Assembly (NCBI GenBank): GCA_022376465.1
Contig: JACDTU010000040.1
Location: 1 to 36,408 of the forward strand
Length of the DNA: 36,408 nucleotides
Direction of reading: 5' to 3'
Source of the DNA: Cubamyces lactineus
Lineage: Eukaryota; Basidiomycota; Agaricomycetes; Polyporales; Polyporaceae
Made by a program: the position numbers and the translations under genes. The notes below the pieces were generated by a model, which did not search any database, was not told the origin of the DNA, and saw nothing but the letters and a program-made list of their open reading frames with translations. This document shows, one piece after another, positions 20,366-31,521 of the stretch. Numbering within the stretch: the first letter of the stretch is position 1; every line of letters begins with the position of its first letter.

Positions 20366-22061
20366 CTAACACTCAGCTATGGCCAAGGCATCCAAGAACC
20401 GTGCATCCTGCATCTTTGGGAACGTATGTGGAATGATGGGTGCGTGATCCGACGTTTCGTAGAATGTCGTGATGTGGAAGCGCGCGAGCTCTTCCTCGTG
20501 CCACAAGATGTCCTCCCCTGTCAGGTTCGTCGGGATTGGGCTGGCCTGATAGATGCACGCCACGCGTTTCGGCCATCTCGAGAGCACGGCGCGGAACGCT
20601 TCCAGAAACGCTACTCGCGCGTGCGGCACTGGGGCACCGAGGCCAGGCGCGTTCCGAGAGGGGAGTTGCTTGAAACTGTAGAGCGACCTGTCGGGAAAGA
20701 TACGGCCGACCATGTCTTCACGACGATCCTCGTTCCCTTCACCGGGGCATGCCGGAACCAGAAGTTGGACCATCGCCATGAGCTCTTTGCCGGAAACGAA
20801 GCTTGTGAATCTCCCGGACGATTTGAGGGTACACAGCGTCGGAGATTGTAGCATACCGATGGCCGAACCACAGAGGCGGCACGGTGGGGTTCATATCCAC
20901 CTCCTCGGCTTTGAACGTGTGGCGGAATACGTGTATGGTATGATCTGCGCGCTGTGCGTTAGCTGTTGTCCCATGGCGGTCTTGACGGCCTGTTTCCCCA
21001 TACCAGAAATCGCGCCACCGCTACATCGGGATGGCGGACAGCTCGGTGTCTCGGACGCCAAGCGTATACACCCAGCCCGGCCGCACACGCCACCAGATCA
21101 TGAAGTAAGGGTCAGCCCTCTCCTTGTAGCCGCGCACAAAGATGGTGAGTTCGCGCACCCAGTAGCCCCATGCGCGAACAGTTGGTCTGCTTGTATGAGC
21201 TTGGTCGACAGCGTCCATAGCCGCACAGCACCCTTTCTTGTTCTATTTCCAGGAAATACGTTCTTACTGCGGTCCACACGCGCGCGAACTGTTGTGTTTC
21301 GCGCATCTGTGTGATTCAGTCGGCAAGGCACTGCAGACGGTCATGATTAAGTGTACACGCACATGGTTGCCCGGCGCGCACCTGGAAAGCAATGGCCCAC
21401 GCGGGCCATCGTCAGATCCTCCCGCGGCGCGCTTCTTCCCCGCGTCCTGCCTGCTGCGTCGCGACCAGCGCCGCGCCATTTGCTTCCCTCAATAGGCAGC
21501 AGTTCAGACCCCTCCTCTTCATGGACGAGTCTCATCGCCTCCTTGCACTCTTGCTGCGACAGAATGCGATACGTGTGACCAGCGCGTGCAATGACTTCGA
21601 AGTGCTGCGGCCCAATGAAGCCCCCAAAGAGAACTGCAATGAAGCCCCCAAAGAGAACTGCAATGAAGCCCCCATGGAGAACTGTGCCATGGTTCGCGTC
21701 TACCATAACACAGATGCCGATAGAACGTGAGATCGAGCAGTTGGCGGCTGACCAAATCGTGCTGTTTGTCCGCGAGATCTTCAACCTTCAAGCTGATCTC
21801 GTCCAGGAGAGCAAGGAGCAGTGAAACGCTTACCGGAGGAGGTAGGCACTGTGTCCTTTGAGGTAGGAAGGTCGATGGCCATCCGTAGCAGCGAACGTAG
21901 AGGACGGGCAGGAACCTCAGTAGCAGTCCCAGTACTAGTACTAGTAGACGAGTGTGCGATTGAGCGACGTGGCAAATACCAGGTTGAGTGCCCAGTTTGG
22001 ACTTGCAACCTTCATTGGTGAGCTGTGATTCAGAAAGACGTCTGTGTCTGTCTGAAGGCAC
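20366..22061 (-). CDS. Unresolved multi-exon gene or decayed gene, unknown family
   Basis: Several minus-strand stretches read like protein in frames that must be linked by introns or have drifted: 20366-20854 (FPDRSLYSFKQLPSRNAPG, YQASPIPTNLTGEDI, ending ALAIAEC); about 20770-20930 (NPTVPPLWFGHRYATISD); 21021-21180 (WVRELTIFVRGYKERADP, WWRVRPGWVYTLG); about 21350-21640 (FGGFIGPQHFEVIARAGHTY, LVHEEEGSELLP); and about 21690-21800 (LKVEDLADKQHDLVSRQLL). GTAAGC and GTGCGC donors and CTGCAG acceptors are present, but not every junction keeps phase, so either exons are missing from my model or the gene is broken. I recognise no family. It could extend upstream to about 22460. Confidence 0.4.
21613..21684. 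repeat. 24-bp tandem repeat, three copies
   Basis: Units at 21613-21636, 21637-21660 and 21661-21684; the first two are identical and the third has two changes. In the minus-strand frame each adds eight residues (GGFIAVLF), so copy-number change would keep the frame. Confidence 0.85.
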
Positions 22062-22628
22062 CGTACAGAATCAGTATGTAGTGCACGTTCCTGAATCTGG
22101 GGCTCCACAAAGCTGATAGTAAGACGGACATGGTTGCAGTACGGGCTAGCCAACCAAAGCGCCCATCATTCCGGTCCCAAGGCTTCGGCACTTTCCCCGC
22201 ATCAGCGCTCGTACCGATCGATGCGATCTGTCCCCTCTTGCCTGTCCCTTCCCTTGGACCAAGTTTGTGCATTCCAGGGTGCATGTTATGTTTATCGCTT
22301 ATGCGCGCAACACACTGTGTGGCTGCAATATACCAGGTGATTGTACCAATACTCTGATCTCCCGTTCTTACTTCTGCAACTCGAAGTTCAAGCACTTGCG
22401 CTCTCGGCGCAAGGCACCTAAGACTCGGAAGCCCACGAGCCTTTCTACTCCATGAGGTCAATGATGGAGAAATTTGACCATATGGAGGTACCTGGACTGC
22501 ACCTCAGAGCGGCAAGAATATCAGGTGGGCTGCGCTGTACGCCGCACCGACGCGAAGGGAACACGAGGTGCAACGACCAGCGATTATCTACATCGCCGAC
22601 CGTAGCTCATGTTCGTCCCCCAGGATTG

Positions 22629-22635
22629 TATATAT
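22629..22635 (+). promoter_or_regulatory. TATA box
   Basis: TATATAT followed by a pyrimidine-rich stretch, about 80 bp upstream of the ATG at 22712. It is placed correctly for the 173-aa gene. Confidence 0.55.
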
Positions 22636-22711
22636 CCCCCCTCCTCGGTCCTCGTCTCATCGACACCGCTCTCTTCCATCCACATCCGTCTCGACGACAT
22701 CGCATCCCGGT

Positions 22712-23353
22712 ATGACCAACAGTCCTGCCCAGCTTGAGCCATCCCAGCCCGCGCGCGGTGCGGTGCACATGTCTCTCGTGCTCGAGGACTCGGGCGCGCC
22801 GCCAAGTGGTCCGGGAGAACGTGTTTCACTTGTCCTTCGTGCACGCAAAGATGATAGTTCCTTTGTCACTTACAAGGTAGACCGCTTTGCTCTCCATGTT
22901 GTACTATCTGATCCATGTCCGACCTGGACATAGGTAGACCTCCCTCACACACTGGCGCTAGCGCTAGAACTCTCTCCGAGAATCTGGGATGAATGCTCGG
23001 CCGAGGTTGAGCGATTATTTGGTGACAGTCTCAATGCCGAGCAGCGATGTGTGTGGGCTACCATCGTCGAGGTTTTTCGTTGGTTCGCTGCTCCAAACAT
23101 ACACTCCCCCAACCGTCCCGCTCCTCTCGCCCTGTGGATCGAACTTCACGAGATGCTCACAATGGCGGCTGGCATGGGTGCCTTCCTCGGCACACCCGGA
23201 GAAAACCTGATCGTCAACGTGGAGTTGTGGGCTCGTCGTCATATGCCGGTGAGCAATACTCGACACAGCCCTATCCCTTGTCTAGCAAATTCATCTGCTC
23301 ATGTTGTACAGATCAATCTCCCCCCTTTATCTCGTTCTCCTAGCCCTGTTTGA
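22712..23353 (+). CDS. 173-aa protein, three exons, unknown
   Basis: Exons 22712-22876, 22934-23248 and 23312-23353 join in phase 0 at both junctions, with GTAGAC..CATAG and GTGAGC..TACAG introns of 57 and 63 nt. The protein starts MTNSPAQLEPSQPARG and continues with a helical region (HTLALALELSPRIWDE, CVWATIVEVFRWFAAP, IELHEMLTMAAGMG). It has no signal peptide, membrane segment or recognised motif and ends PLSRSPSPV. The intact splice structure and TATA box support a living gene. It converges with the 134-aa gene; 23354-23975 between them shows no other gene. Confidence 0.7.
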
Positions 23354-23975
23354 GTCTCTGCCCCTGTTGTACATCTACACTGAGCATAGCAGTCTTCGAT
23401 GCGATGCGGCCCTTGATGATGCAATAGTGCGAGATGGGGATGTGAGATAGACGCCCAAAAAGGTGCCTGTCGATCAGGCACAGTACTACCACGCGGATTC
23501 GCGCTCGCGTGCTCATGCAAGCAGCCTGGCATCCATGCCGACCTTGTGCTTATTTGTGCTCATGATGCAATGCGCAAGAATCAAACAATCATATGATTAG
23601 CACGAATCTACCAGCCATGGTCTGAATACGCGAAGAACAAGGACAGTACATGGGGCCAAGACGAAGCACGTACCAAAGCGAAGCTGCTCGCGTTCATGCC
23701 GATCAAATCCGGAAGGCGAAGACCCAAGTTATACGTGAGAGAGATACCTGGCATACATCACGTATTCTCCAAAATCCAAAGTGGTTGCTCGTCCAGCGCG
23801 TATGATCAATTTGCTAGACGTGACGATGAAATTACACATTCAACATTCAAAGTCCATAGTACATGAAGGCCAGAGGGAGCACGGAGACGAACGAGACCCC
23901 AAAAGAGGTCGGTAGATGTATAGCGAGGCGTGCACGATGCGCTTGGAATGGGGAAGGGGGTAGTGGTGCTGGCAT
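23354..23975. other. Intergenic between convergent genes
   Basis: No supported coding region; it presumably contains the 3' UTRs of the 173-aa and 134-aa genes. Confidence 0.5.
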
Positions 23976-24491
23976 TCAGCCCTGTTCAACCTTCACATGC
24001 CACATGATCTCGTCAGGAAGACGCGGAAGGGAGGCTGGGTCATGGCTAGCTAGCGATGTCGAATGCAACTGGACGATGTACTCCGTGAAGCACTTTCCGT
24101 GATACTGATAACGGAGGGACTCCTGCCGATAGTGCCTGCACAAGACGAGGAGAGAGATGACGTCGGAGGGGCAATGGATTTCCCCTTCGTGGTACTTCTT
24201 GAGGAATCGTTTGTTGTCCTCGATAGCCTCTTCAAGCGCCCTGGCAAGCTCTGGAGAACAAACGGTCAGTGATCTCAGAGCAGTGCGCAACTGAGTTCAC
24301 AGACTTACCTTGTTTATCTCGCGTGATCTTCTTAGCAGCTTCGTAATCCACCGAGCGATCCTCTCGACTGATGGTATTGAAGCGGCAGGACCTGGTTGCG
24401 ATCTGAACAAAGAGTCGCGATCGGTGCCAATCTAGAGTACTCACCAGTCCGCGACAACCTTCTGGTCACCCGCTGAAGTTTCCTCTGCCAT
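23976..24491 (-). CDS. 134-aa protein, three exons, unknown
   Basis: Exons 24445-24491, 24309-24391 and 23976-24250 total 135 codons with correct phases; introns begin GTGAGT and GTAAGT and end ACCAG and TCCAG. The protein starts MAEETSAGDQKVVADW, has an amphipathic charged segment (ELARALEEAIEDNKRFLKK), a small Cys/His-containing part (SLLVLCRHYRQES, YHGKCFTEY) and ends WHVKVEQG. No family recognised. Its 5' end faces the gene at 25111 across a 619-bp shared upstream region. Confidence 0.7.
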
Positions 24492-25110
24492 ATCGACAGC
24501 CGAGAAGATTGTGGTGAAAGATATAATCAGATGTGTTAAGCGAGGCTGCAGGGGGTACCGAAGCGGCTTCAGAGCGTTATGAGAGATGAGGAGCGCTCCC
24601 GCAACGCGGAGGCCAGCAAGTGTGGGGCGACGGCAGGAGCCTGCCAGGAGGCGAGCGCTTGGGTTCCAGGCCAACTCGCTGCTACTCGCGGCTGGGTGCA
24701 CCGTGGGGATTGTTTGCCACATCGGTGAGTTAGATCTCTGAGGCCGTGCGCGCTACGGCCGACTGTAAAACTATGGCCTTTTGCTGTGTAATGCCCACTT
24801 CGTGCTCGTAAGTATCGTGAAAGCCTTTTTTTAGGATAGAACGCGTACCAAACTGGACTGGCCCCGCTGAGAATTAAACTTTAGACAGTAGCTTCCCAAT
24901 GGGGCGAGCTTGGGACGAGTGCTAAGCTGCGTGGTCAGTCAAGCGCGCGGTGCGAGTGCTGCGGTAGCGTCTAATACCACTCCATTCTCTGCAGCCCTTT
25001 CGTTCGCGTCTCTCATCCGCTCTCCTCCCATCCCAGAGACCACCTCCTCTGTATCGTATATCCCCATCCGTACCTTGTCTGCATCATTCCGCTCAACATC
25101 AATAGGCCAT
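24492..25110. promoter_or_regulatory. Shared upstream region of divergent genes
   Basis: Lies between the ATG at 24491 (minus) and the ATG at 25111 (plus), so it probably holds both promoters. No strong TATA box was seen. A frame open from 24910 into the downstream gene lacks an ATG before 25111 and is probably 5' UTR. Confidence 0.45.
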
Positions 25111-26161
25111 ATGGTATTGAACACGGACGAGTTTCCACGCGCGTATAAAGCATGGCTAGAGATCACCAAGTCCAAGTGCGAACATTGTGTGCGCGTCGAC
25201 CGACAAAGCTGCGAATGGTCGGATCGAAGCACCTATAAGTGCTTCGACTGTCATAATGGACGTCGTCCCGGAACTGCATGCTCGTGGGCAAGCCGTAAAT
25301 ACCCTTCCCTATTCCTCTATCGCGATTGACAGTTGCTGACCATCATCAGAAATGGCCGAGATCGACCTTGGTGGTGGGCGAAAGATTGGTATGAAAGCGC
25401 CATCTTGGTGGGTGTACGCACTTCGCAGCCCTGCGGAGTACGGCGTCACCGACGACACCGAGGACTCGGAGACGTCAGCGTCAACCGAAGAATCTCAGGC
25501 AGAAAGTGCCGAAGACAACAACGGTGATAGAGCGCAGAATAGCTCCCAGGGGGCAAATGATGGTGAGGACTCAGCCAAAGAGGATGACCAAGAAACACAG
25601 GGCCAGTCCCCGCGCAGCAAGGCAGGTTCGGGCTCTGATGGCAACGGAACACAATCTCCGGCAGGGGAAGGTGTCGATGGTGAGCAGGACACCGCCCCGC
25701 CGGCGGAGGAAGGTGTCGATGGTGAGCAGGACACCGCCCCGCCGGCGGAGGAGGGTGTCGATGGTGAGCAGGACACCGCCCCGCCTGCGGACACTGGCGT
25801 TGATGATGAGCAGGACACCGCACCGCCTGCGGACACTGGCGTCACCTCCGGTGCCAAACCCAAGAGCAAGCCTCGTCCGCGCCCCGCCAAGCGCATCCTT
25901 ACGCCGTCTCGCAGCTCGTCCGCGGAGTTATCGCAGGCGCTAGAGGCTACAGCGAACGCCGGGGCTGTCCAGAACACCCCTATGTCTACCACCGGGACAT
26001 CGAGGACCACCAGGCCATCTGCCAAGCGGCAGAAAGCGGCCGCTACTGTAGCAGGTCCATCTTCGGCAGCGGCCAATAGCGCCGACACTGGTACGTCGAG
26101 CAATGCGCAGGCCGGACCTTCTCGGGCTCGCGGTCGTGGTTCCGCCAAAGCGCGTAAGTAG
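25111..26161 (+). CDS. 331-aa Cys-cluster protein with 14-residue acidic repeats
   Basis: Exons 25111-25294 and 25350-26161 (332 codons with stop), joined by a 55-nt intron with GTAAAT donor and CATCAG acceptor. The N terminus has six cysteines: C-x2-C-x7-C-x9-C-x2-C-x9-C, between KCEHCVRV and ACSWAS, straddling the end of exon 1. This resembles fungal Zn2Cys6 binuclear clusters but with longer spacing. The middle is acidic and low in complexity, with four full copies and one partial copy of a repeat around GVDGEQDTAPPA. The C terminus is basic and Ser/Ala/Arg-rich (RARGRGSAKARK), consistent with a nuclear protein. DNA binding is inferred only from the cysteine pattern. Confidence 0.65.
25661..25841. 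repeat. 42-bp coding minisatellite
   Basis: Units start at 25661, 25703, 25745 and 25787, with a partial unit at 25829. The 42-bp length preserves frame and encodes 14 residues. The second and third copies are almost identical, which points to recent turnover. Confidence 0.85.
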
Positions 26162-27059
26162 CCTGAGAGTCAACGCGTCTGGACGATGGATATGGTACCC
26201 TGTATGATTTCTCGGCTAAGGCACATTTGAACGAGTGAGAACATGTTGTGTTAAATGGCCACGCTTGACGATTAGCTCTACACTTCATCTCCTCATGGAG
26301 CTGTTTCTCTTGTTCCAGTTGCCCTCTTTCCAGCATACGTTACCCTTTGTCCAACGGTCAGTCAGTCTATCCGTCGAGTAACTGTTTGTCAATGAATGTC
26401 GCTGTACCATCGTGTCTTCGCCTCGCGTACATACTACCAGCCTGAATACATGCTGCGAACCCACAGGTTTCTGCACAGTTCAGACATGGGGACCTGGTTT
26501 TGTATCCGAGTTCTCGATCTTAGGCGTCTCGATACGCTTTGCTTGACGCCCGCCACGTAACGGAGCGATGCCAAGGAGGAAGCGCCTGTAGAGGGTTTCT
26601 CTCCTCTCCAGTGCGTCGTCCACCTCTCCGAACACTCACGCGCCGTACAGGCTTCACCTGGGTATGTTTTTGCATGACTATCTGGGCGCAATGACGCGTG
26701 ACTACTTGGTGATGTGGAATCGTAAATCTCTTCACCATTTTTTGCTCGCAATGACTATGAGCTCTGCGAGAAATGACCATGGCGAGCAGGGACGATGTCT
26801 TGGGATCGTTTCGTCCGCACCTAGTCAGAATACCGTGGCCTGTCGGCCGATTATCGTGCATGGTAAATTCAAAGTTGCTATGTCGTGGATCGGCCACGAT
26901 TTTACCCGTCCGATCCTGATCGCTGGTACGCCCAACCACTGCCTGTCATCCCCCCCCTTCCTCCAACGCCTAACTTCGTCATTGCAGTCCCATTGGTCCT
27001 TCCCACACTCGACATAAAAGGCTTGAGTTCACCTGTGCGTCCACTTTTGTCTTCCCACT
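26162..27059. other. Intergenic upstream of the SIM-motif gene
   Basis: About 900 bp with no supported gene. Frames at 26520-26939 (minus) and 26664-27017 (plus) overlap and lack splice support. ATAAAAG at 27014-27020, 40 bp before the ATG and followed by a CT-rich stretch, is a plausible TATA-like element for the next gene. Confidence 0.45.
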
Positions 27060-28529
27060 ATGCCTTGGCGCGTGGACGACCGTGTGCGAACCATCGTTAA
27101 GCGCACATTGGTCGACGAACGCGTCCGGTGGTCCTCGTTTTTGCACCCCTGTCCTCTCGGATCAAGGCACCTGGCGCAGGCTTGTTACGGTGCGAAGAAC
27201 AACTGGGATAGCGTCGGGTTCGTACTCGAGATTGTAAGTCCCACAAACGCTTTTTGTGTGTACTCTCACTAACTCAATGGCAGTGTCTGTCGCAGGAGGG
27301 CTGCGCGCATCACAAGACCCTCCTGCGTTGCCAGCTCTCCAACAAGTCTCGTCTTCAGCTCATCCAAGCTCTGTGGGAACTCAACCCGCCCCCCTACAAC
27401 GACCCTCTTCGTCGCGCGATCACCACTGTCATGCGAGCAGATCTGCGAGAAGTTTTAGAAGCGGAGGAGCGTGCAGCAGCTCAAGCCCGGGACGCCGAGA
27501 GAGCGCCGAACCCTGGGACGCTGAGGTCGAGTTCAAGCGTCCGCGCCAGAACGATCAGTACCTCCTCCACGCGAAGCGCTTCTAAGCATGGGGGCCCAGT
27601 AGGAAGACCCGTCAATCCTACCTGCCAGGTGATTGCGTATATCTATGTCCCGGTAAGCATACTTGACCATCTCGTTCTCTATGCTGCTCACAGTTGGCAT
27701 CGTTTAGGGCCATCACAATCCCCTCGTCGTTCGGGCTGTTGGCATGCCACGCGACCCCGTGGTAGAGTTTGTGTTTGGCCAGCCAGCTATCTACGAGGCC
27801 TTGGGTATCGACCCGAAGAGTCGTGCAAAGCCGAAGTACCTCGTGTGGAACTGGTCCATTGACGGCTGGGCCTCGCATCCGAAACCTCACCAATCTTTGT
27901 TTCTGATACCCGGGGAGCGCGTGTTGTACAAGGAGGAGTACATATCCTTCTTGCCGCAGCTAGACTACTACAAGTCGCAGCTTCTACCAGCCGACCGCGA
28001 GAGAGGTGATCCTAGGTACGGGCCCTCTATCTCCAACGAGAATACCCAGCGCGACAGGCTGGCGACGCCGCCGCCCACCGCCTCCCTCCCCGGCACTCCG
28101 CCTCGGCCCTCCAAACTGCACGCGTTATTGGGGTGTCCCGCCGCCGACGGAACCCGTCAAAATGAGAAGGTGGCTGCCGGTTCTGGACTTCCGGGTAAAC
28201 TGGTGCCTGCGCGCAAGAAAGCGCGGTATGATCCCACCAGCGTCATCGACCTGACCTTGGACGAATCGGAGGAGGACTATCCGGAAGGGAGATCACGTAA
28301 AGTCCCGTTGCCCCCCTCAACCTCGGGCACCCCCCCTTCCCTATCACTTTCTGAGGAGCTGCCACCTCAGGAAAAACCGCTGGGTTGTGGGTCTCCTGCC
28401 GGGTCTTCATCGGCCCGCCAAATCGCCCGGCGAACTCGCATCATCGACCTCACGTTGGACGACTCGGATGACGGGAATACCTCCGCAGGCCCCCAGGTCG
28501 TGATCGACGTTTCGGATTGCGACGGGTAG
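27060..28529 (+). CDS. 454-aa protein with three C-terminal SUMO-interaction-like motifs
   Basis: Exons 27060-27233, 27284-27652 and 27708-28529, both junctions phase 0; intron 1 has a GTAAGT donor and CTAAC branch. The N-terminal part contains several Cys/His (CLSQEGCAHHKTLLRC), and a middle block reads like a folded domain (IYVPGHHNPLVVRAVGMP, YLVWNWSIDGW, RVLYKEEYISFLPQLDYY). The C terminus is disordered, with VIDLTLDESEED (from 28242), IIDLTLDDSDDG (from 28440) and VVIDVSDCDG (from 28497). The first two match the hydrophobic-plus-acidic SUMO-interacting motif (V/I-I-D-L-T followed by acids) known from PIAS and STUbL proteins; the third is a weaker match. No RING or SP-RING finger is visible. 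I infer a SUMO-binding nuclear protein of unknown activity. Confidence 0.7.
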
Positions 28530-28799
28530 ATACCAATTTTTCACGTTGACAGGATGGCAAATAGAATAACCGTGAATTTGTTGACCACTTGTGTGCCTAG
28601 CATCCGAAGTGTCGGCGCTCGTAGAGTCGTCGTTCCGGAACCAACCCGGTTTGCGTGGCAGCAACAACCTGTGCGTGTGCAACTCGACCGGTTTCTGCGT
28701 AGCTCTAACCTGCTGTGCCAAAGGGGTTAGCTCCGAAAATCCTGCGCGCGTCTGAACCTCGAGGCTCTCCTTCCTCCCTTGTGACACTTTCCCCTTTCG

Positions 28800-29420
28800 A
28801 TGATTCGACGACCACGACGACTACCCACGAATGTACAACGCTCTGTCGACATCCCGAAACTGACTGCGACAGACTCTGCTTTCAATGTATCTCGCAGCGG
28901 TGCTGTGCACCTCCTCGCACAGACACTCGAATACGACGCCGAAGTCCCTCAAGCCAAGTGCGCCCGATTGGAGAGGGCTGCGTCACCGCCGCTTGGACAT
29001 TCAGATTCGCGCAGTCTGAGCGATAACCTGGCCGGCAGGCCGACTATTGGCGAAGATGGCCACGAAGGCCTGAACCCAGTGCTTCCGTTGGGTGCAGATC
29101 AAGGTCTGGGCGAGGTCGGAGAGACAGCAGACTTGGTCATGTGGTTGGAACATGAACACGGCAGCAACGAGGTGCGTGCATTAGAACATTGTGTTCCGTT
29201 TGTATGTGGAATTCAAGATCTACCGCCAGCGCAAAGATGACCGGGAGGGGCCAACCTCGGCTGAGGTCGAGGCTTCGAGCGCATCAGGACGCATCATGGA
29301 AGAGTGCTCGCAACATGTCAATAGTCGTCAGAGGGTACGACGGAATCATATACCATACCGCGTGATGTAATGCTGATGGACTTTCCTCAGTTGTGGTCAC
29401 CAACAGTATCAACACATTAG
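28800..29420 (+). CDS. 172-aa protein whose last exon lies in the right arm, unknown
   Basis: Exons 28800-29171, 29218-29334 and 29391-29420, all phase 0, with GTGCGT..TCAAG and GTACGA..CTCAG introns. The protein starts MIRRPRRLPTNVQRSVD and ends LWSPTVSTH. No known domain. The acceptor AG of the last intron (29389-29390) is at the very edge of the inverted repeat and the final nine residues are arm sequence, so the arm supplies both acceptor and stop. This could be a real chimeric 3' end or a truncated older gene. The 270 bp between 28530 and 28799 holds no gene. Confidence 0.5.
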
Positions 29421-29436
29421 CCACCTACGTGGCTAA
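29417..29436. other. Hairpin at the inner tip of the right arm
   Basis: Same 8-bp stem and 4-nt loop as at 5333-5352. The TAG stop of the gene at 28800-29420 lies in it (29418-29420). Confidence 0.8.
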
Positions 29437-29461
29437 ATCATTGTGAACTTAGGCACTACGC

Positions 29462-30866
29462 GTTGTACATGTACAATGGAGGGCTTATTGTATATTGTTG
29501 TAGCAACAACAATCCAACCGCCATTGTATCTCCACACTAACATCTACAACACTGCCACCTCGCGTGGCTGTACGCGCCCGCGTTTGCAGCTTGCCAACAA
29601 CACCGATCCCACCACACTCTCTTACAACGACTCCACCAGGCCCCGACAATTTATCCATAACCCCTCCTCACATCTACAACGCGCGACGACTACCCCACCC
29701 CTACGCCGGGGATGCGTTTTAAAATCCACCGCCCCCCGCGTTACAACACTACCAGGTCGCCGTCGTCATTACACGGTACTGCGTTGTAGGTTCGATCTAC
29801 AACGAATCCGCCGTTTGTTGCTCACGTCATTCACAGCTCGCCTGCTTTATGACACGGTACCGATGTACAACGCAGATCAAGCACAATCGCGCGGCCCATC
29901 AGTACACTTACAACGCGTCCACCTTCAGCCCACAAGAACCCCTCCTCCCCATCCACAAACCATCCTCCCGAGCGACTCGTTTGTCCGTTGTACACCCAGT
30001 GCATACAACACGACCACCCTCTCCTACAACATCTCCCTGCAACGCGGGCCACCTGCTCGTCGACTCCCGATTGTACATCGGGGCGCGTACAATGCCTCCG
30101 CCTTCCCCGACAACAATCCCTCGCCACACACTAACAACCACCCCTCCCAGTCCATCTACAATACGACCACATGCACGCCAGCCTATTGTACATCAGGGAA
30201 CGTACAACAGCCCATCGCTCTATGAAAACTATCCCACCATGTTCGTCTACAACGACCCCTCTCTGCATCCACAACGACCCCACCAGATTCTGCTACAATT
30301 CGGCCGCACGCACGTCGTCCCGGTGTACACCAGGACGCGTACAACGCCTCCACGCTCTCCAAAAACAATCCCCTCCTCGCTCATTTACAAAGACGCCTCC
30401 GTGGCCTTCGACAACGGCGTCTCCCCGCTCGTTCACAATGCCCTCTCCCCGTCCGTCTCCACAGGCCTACAGCGACCCTCCTCTGCTTGTTTACACCGGC
30501 CTGTCTCTGCACAGCAACAACAATCCCGTCCGGTCCTCCTACAGCGCGGTCACGCGCACGTCATCTCGTACGCCAGGACGCGTACAACGCCTCCTCGCGC
30601 TCTCACAACATCCCCTCCTTGGTCGCCAACAACGAGCCCTCCCTACTTCTCAACAACGACCCCGCCTAATCCTTCTACAATGCAGCCGCGCACACGTCAC
30701 CACGTTGTACGCCAGGGCGCGTACAACACCTCCTCGCGCTTCCACAACAATCCCCTCCTTGCTCATCCACAACGACGCCTCTGTGCCCCTCTACAACGCT
30801 CCCTCCCGGTACATCCACAATATGGCTGCGCGCGTCGGCCCGTTGTACGTTACAGGTGCGTACAAC
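29462..30866. repeat. Subterminal palindrome array, right arm
   Basis: Exact mirror of 3903-5307, reading mainly as TACAAC/GTTGTA pairs on the plus strand. The repeats contain few stop codons, so long open frames rich in Tyr-Asn (TACAAC) appear in several frames at once. I take these frames to be a by-product of the repeat and not genes. Confidence 0.8.
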
Positions 30867-30995
30867 GCCTCCACGTTCCTCACAACTCACACACGTGTCC
30901 TATAGACGTTTCATCGCTGTCCTCAGGATGGCCGCCTCGAGTCTTGCCCTCGCTCCCAATCCACAACAACAACACACCTTTCCCAAGCCCACCGG

Positions 30996-31424
30996 CGCAC
31001 AGTCCTCCCAACAGCCAAATCACAGCAACGTCAACCCCAGAGAGCGCATCCAGAATCTCGGACACGCCACCTCCATCGCCGCCGCCTGCTCACTGGTCAT
31101 CGTCAACGCGCAAACATCCTCCGTGCCAACGGCTTCGCTCGTCAACACGTCGAGGCGCTCTGGAAGGTTTGCGAGCAGGCGGGCAGTGTTTAGCACCAGC
31201 GGCTCCCGAGTCTCGCTCCCAACCCACAGCAACAACACATCCTTCCCCAGTCCGCCCACAACCCCGCACAGTCCTCCCAACAGCCAAATCACAGCAACGT
31301 CAACCCCAGAGAGCGCATCCAGAATCTCGGACTCGCCACCTCCATCGCCGCCGCCTGCTCACTGGTCATCGTCAACGCGCAAACATCCTCCGTGCCAACG
31401 GCTTCGCTCGTCAACACGTCGAGG
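30996..31424. repeat. Direct duplication, 269-bp period, right arm
   Basis: Mirror of 3345-3773. Both arms carry the duplication with the same single mismatch between units, so the duplication predates the doubling or homogenisation of the arms. Confidence 0.85.
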
Positions 31425-31521
31425 ATTTCTTCTGAACTCACCGCTGTCCGGGATAGGGACGGCTCGTTGTACAGGTACGTGCTCATGTCTGTCTTGTGAG
31501 ACCCACACTGATCCTCATCCA

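Noticed and set aside
26520..27017. Opposed open frames in the spacer before the SIM gene
   Set aside because: They overlap on opposite strands and neither has a supported start, splice site or motif.
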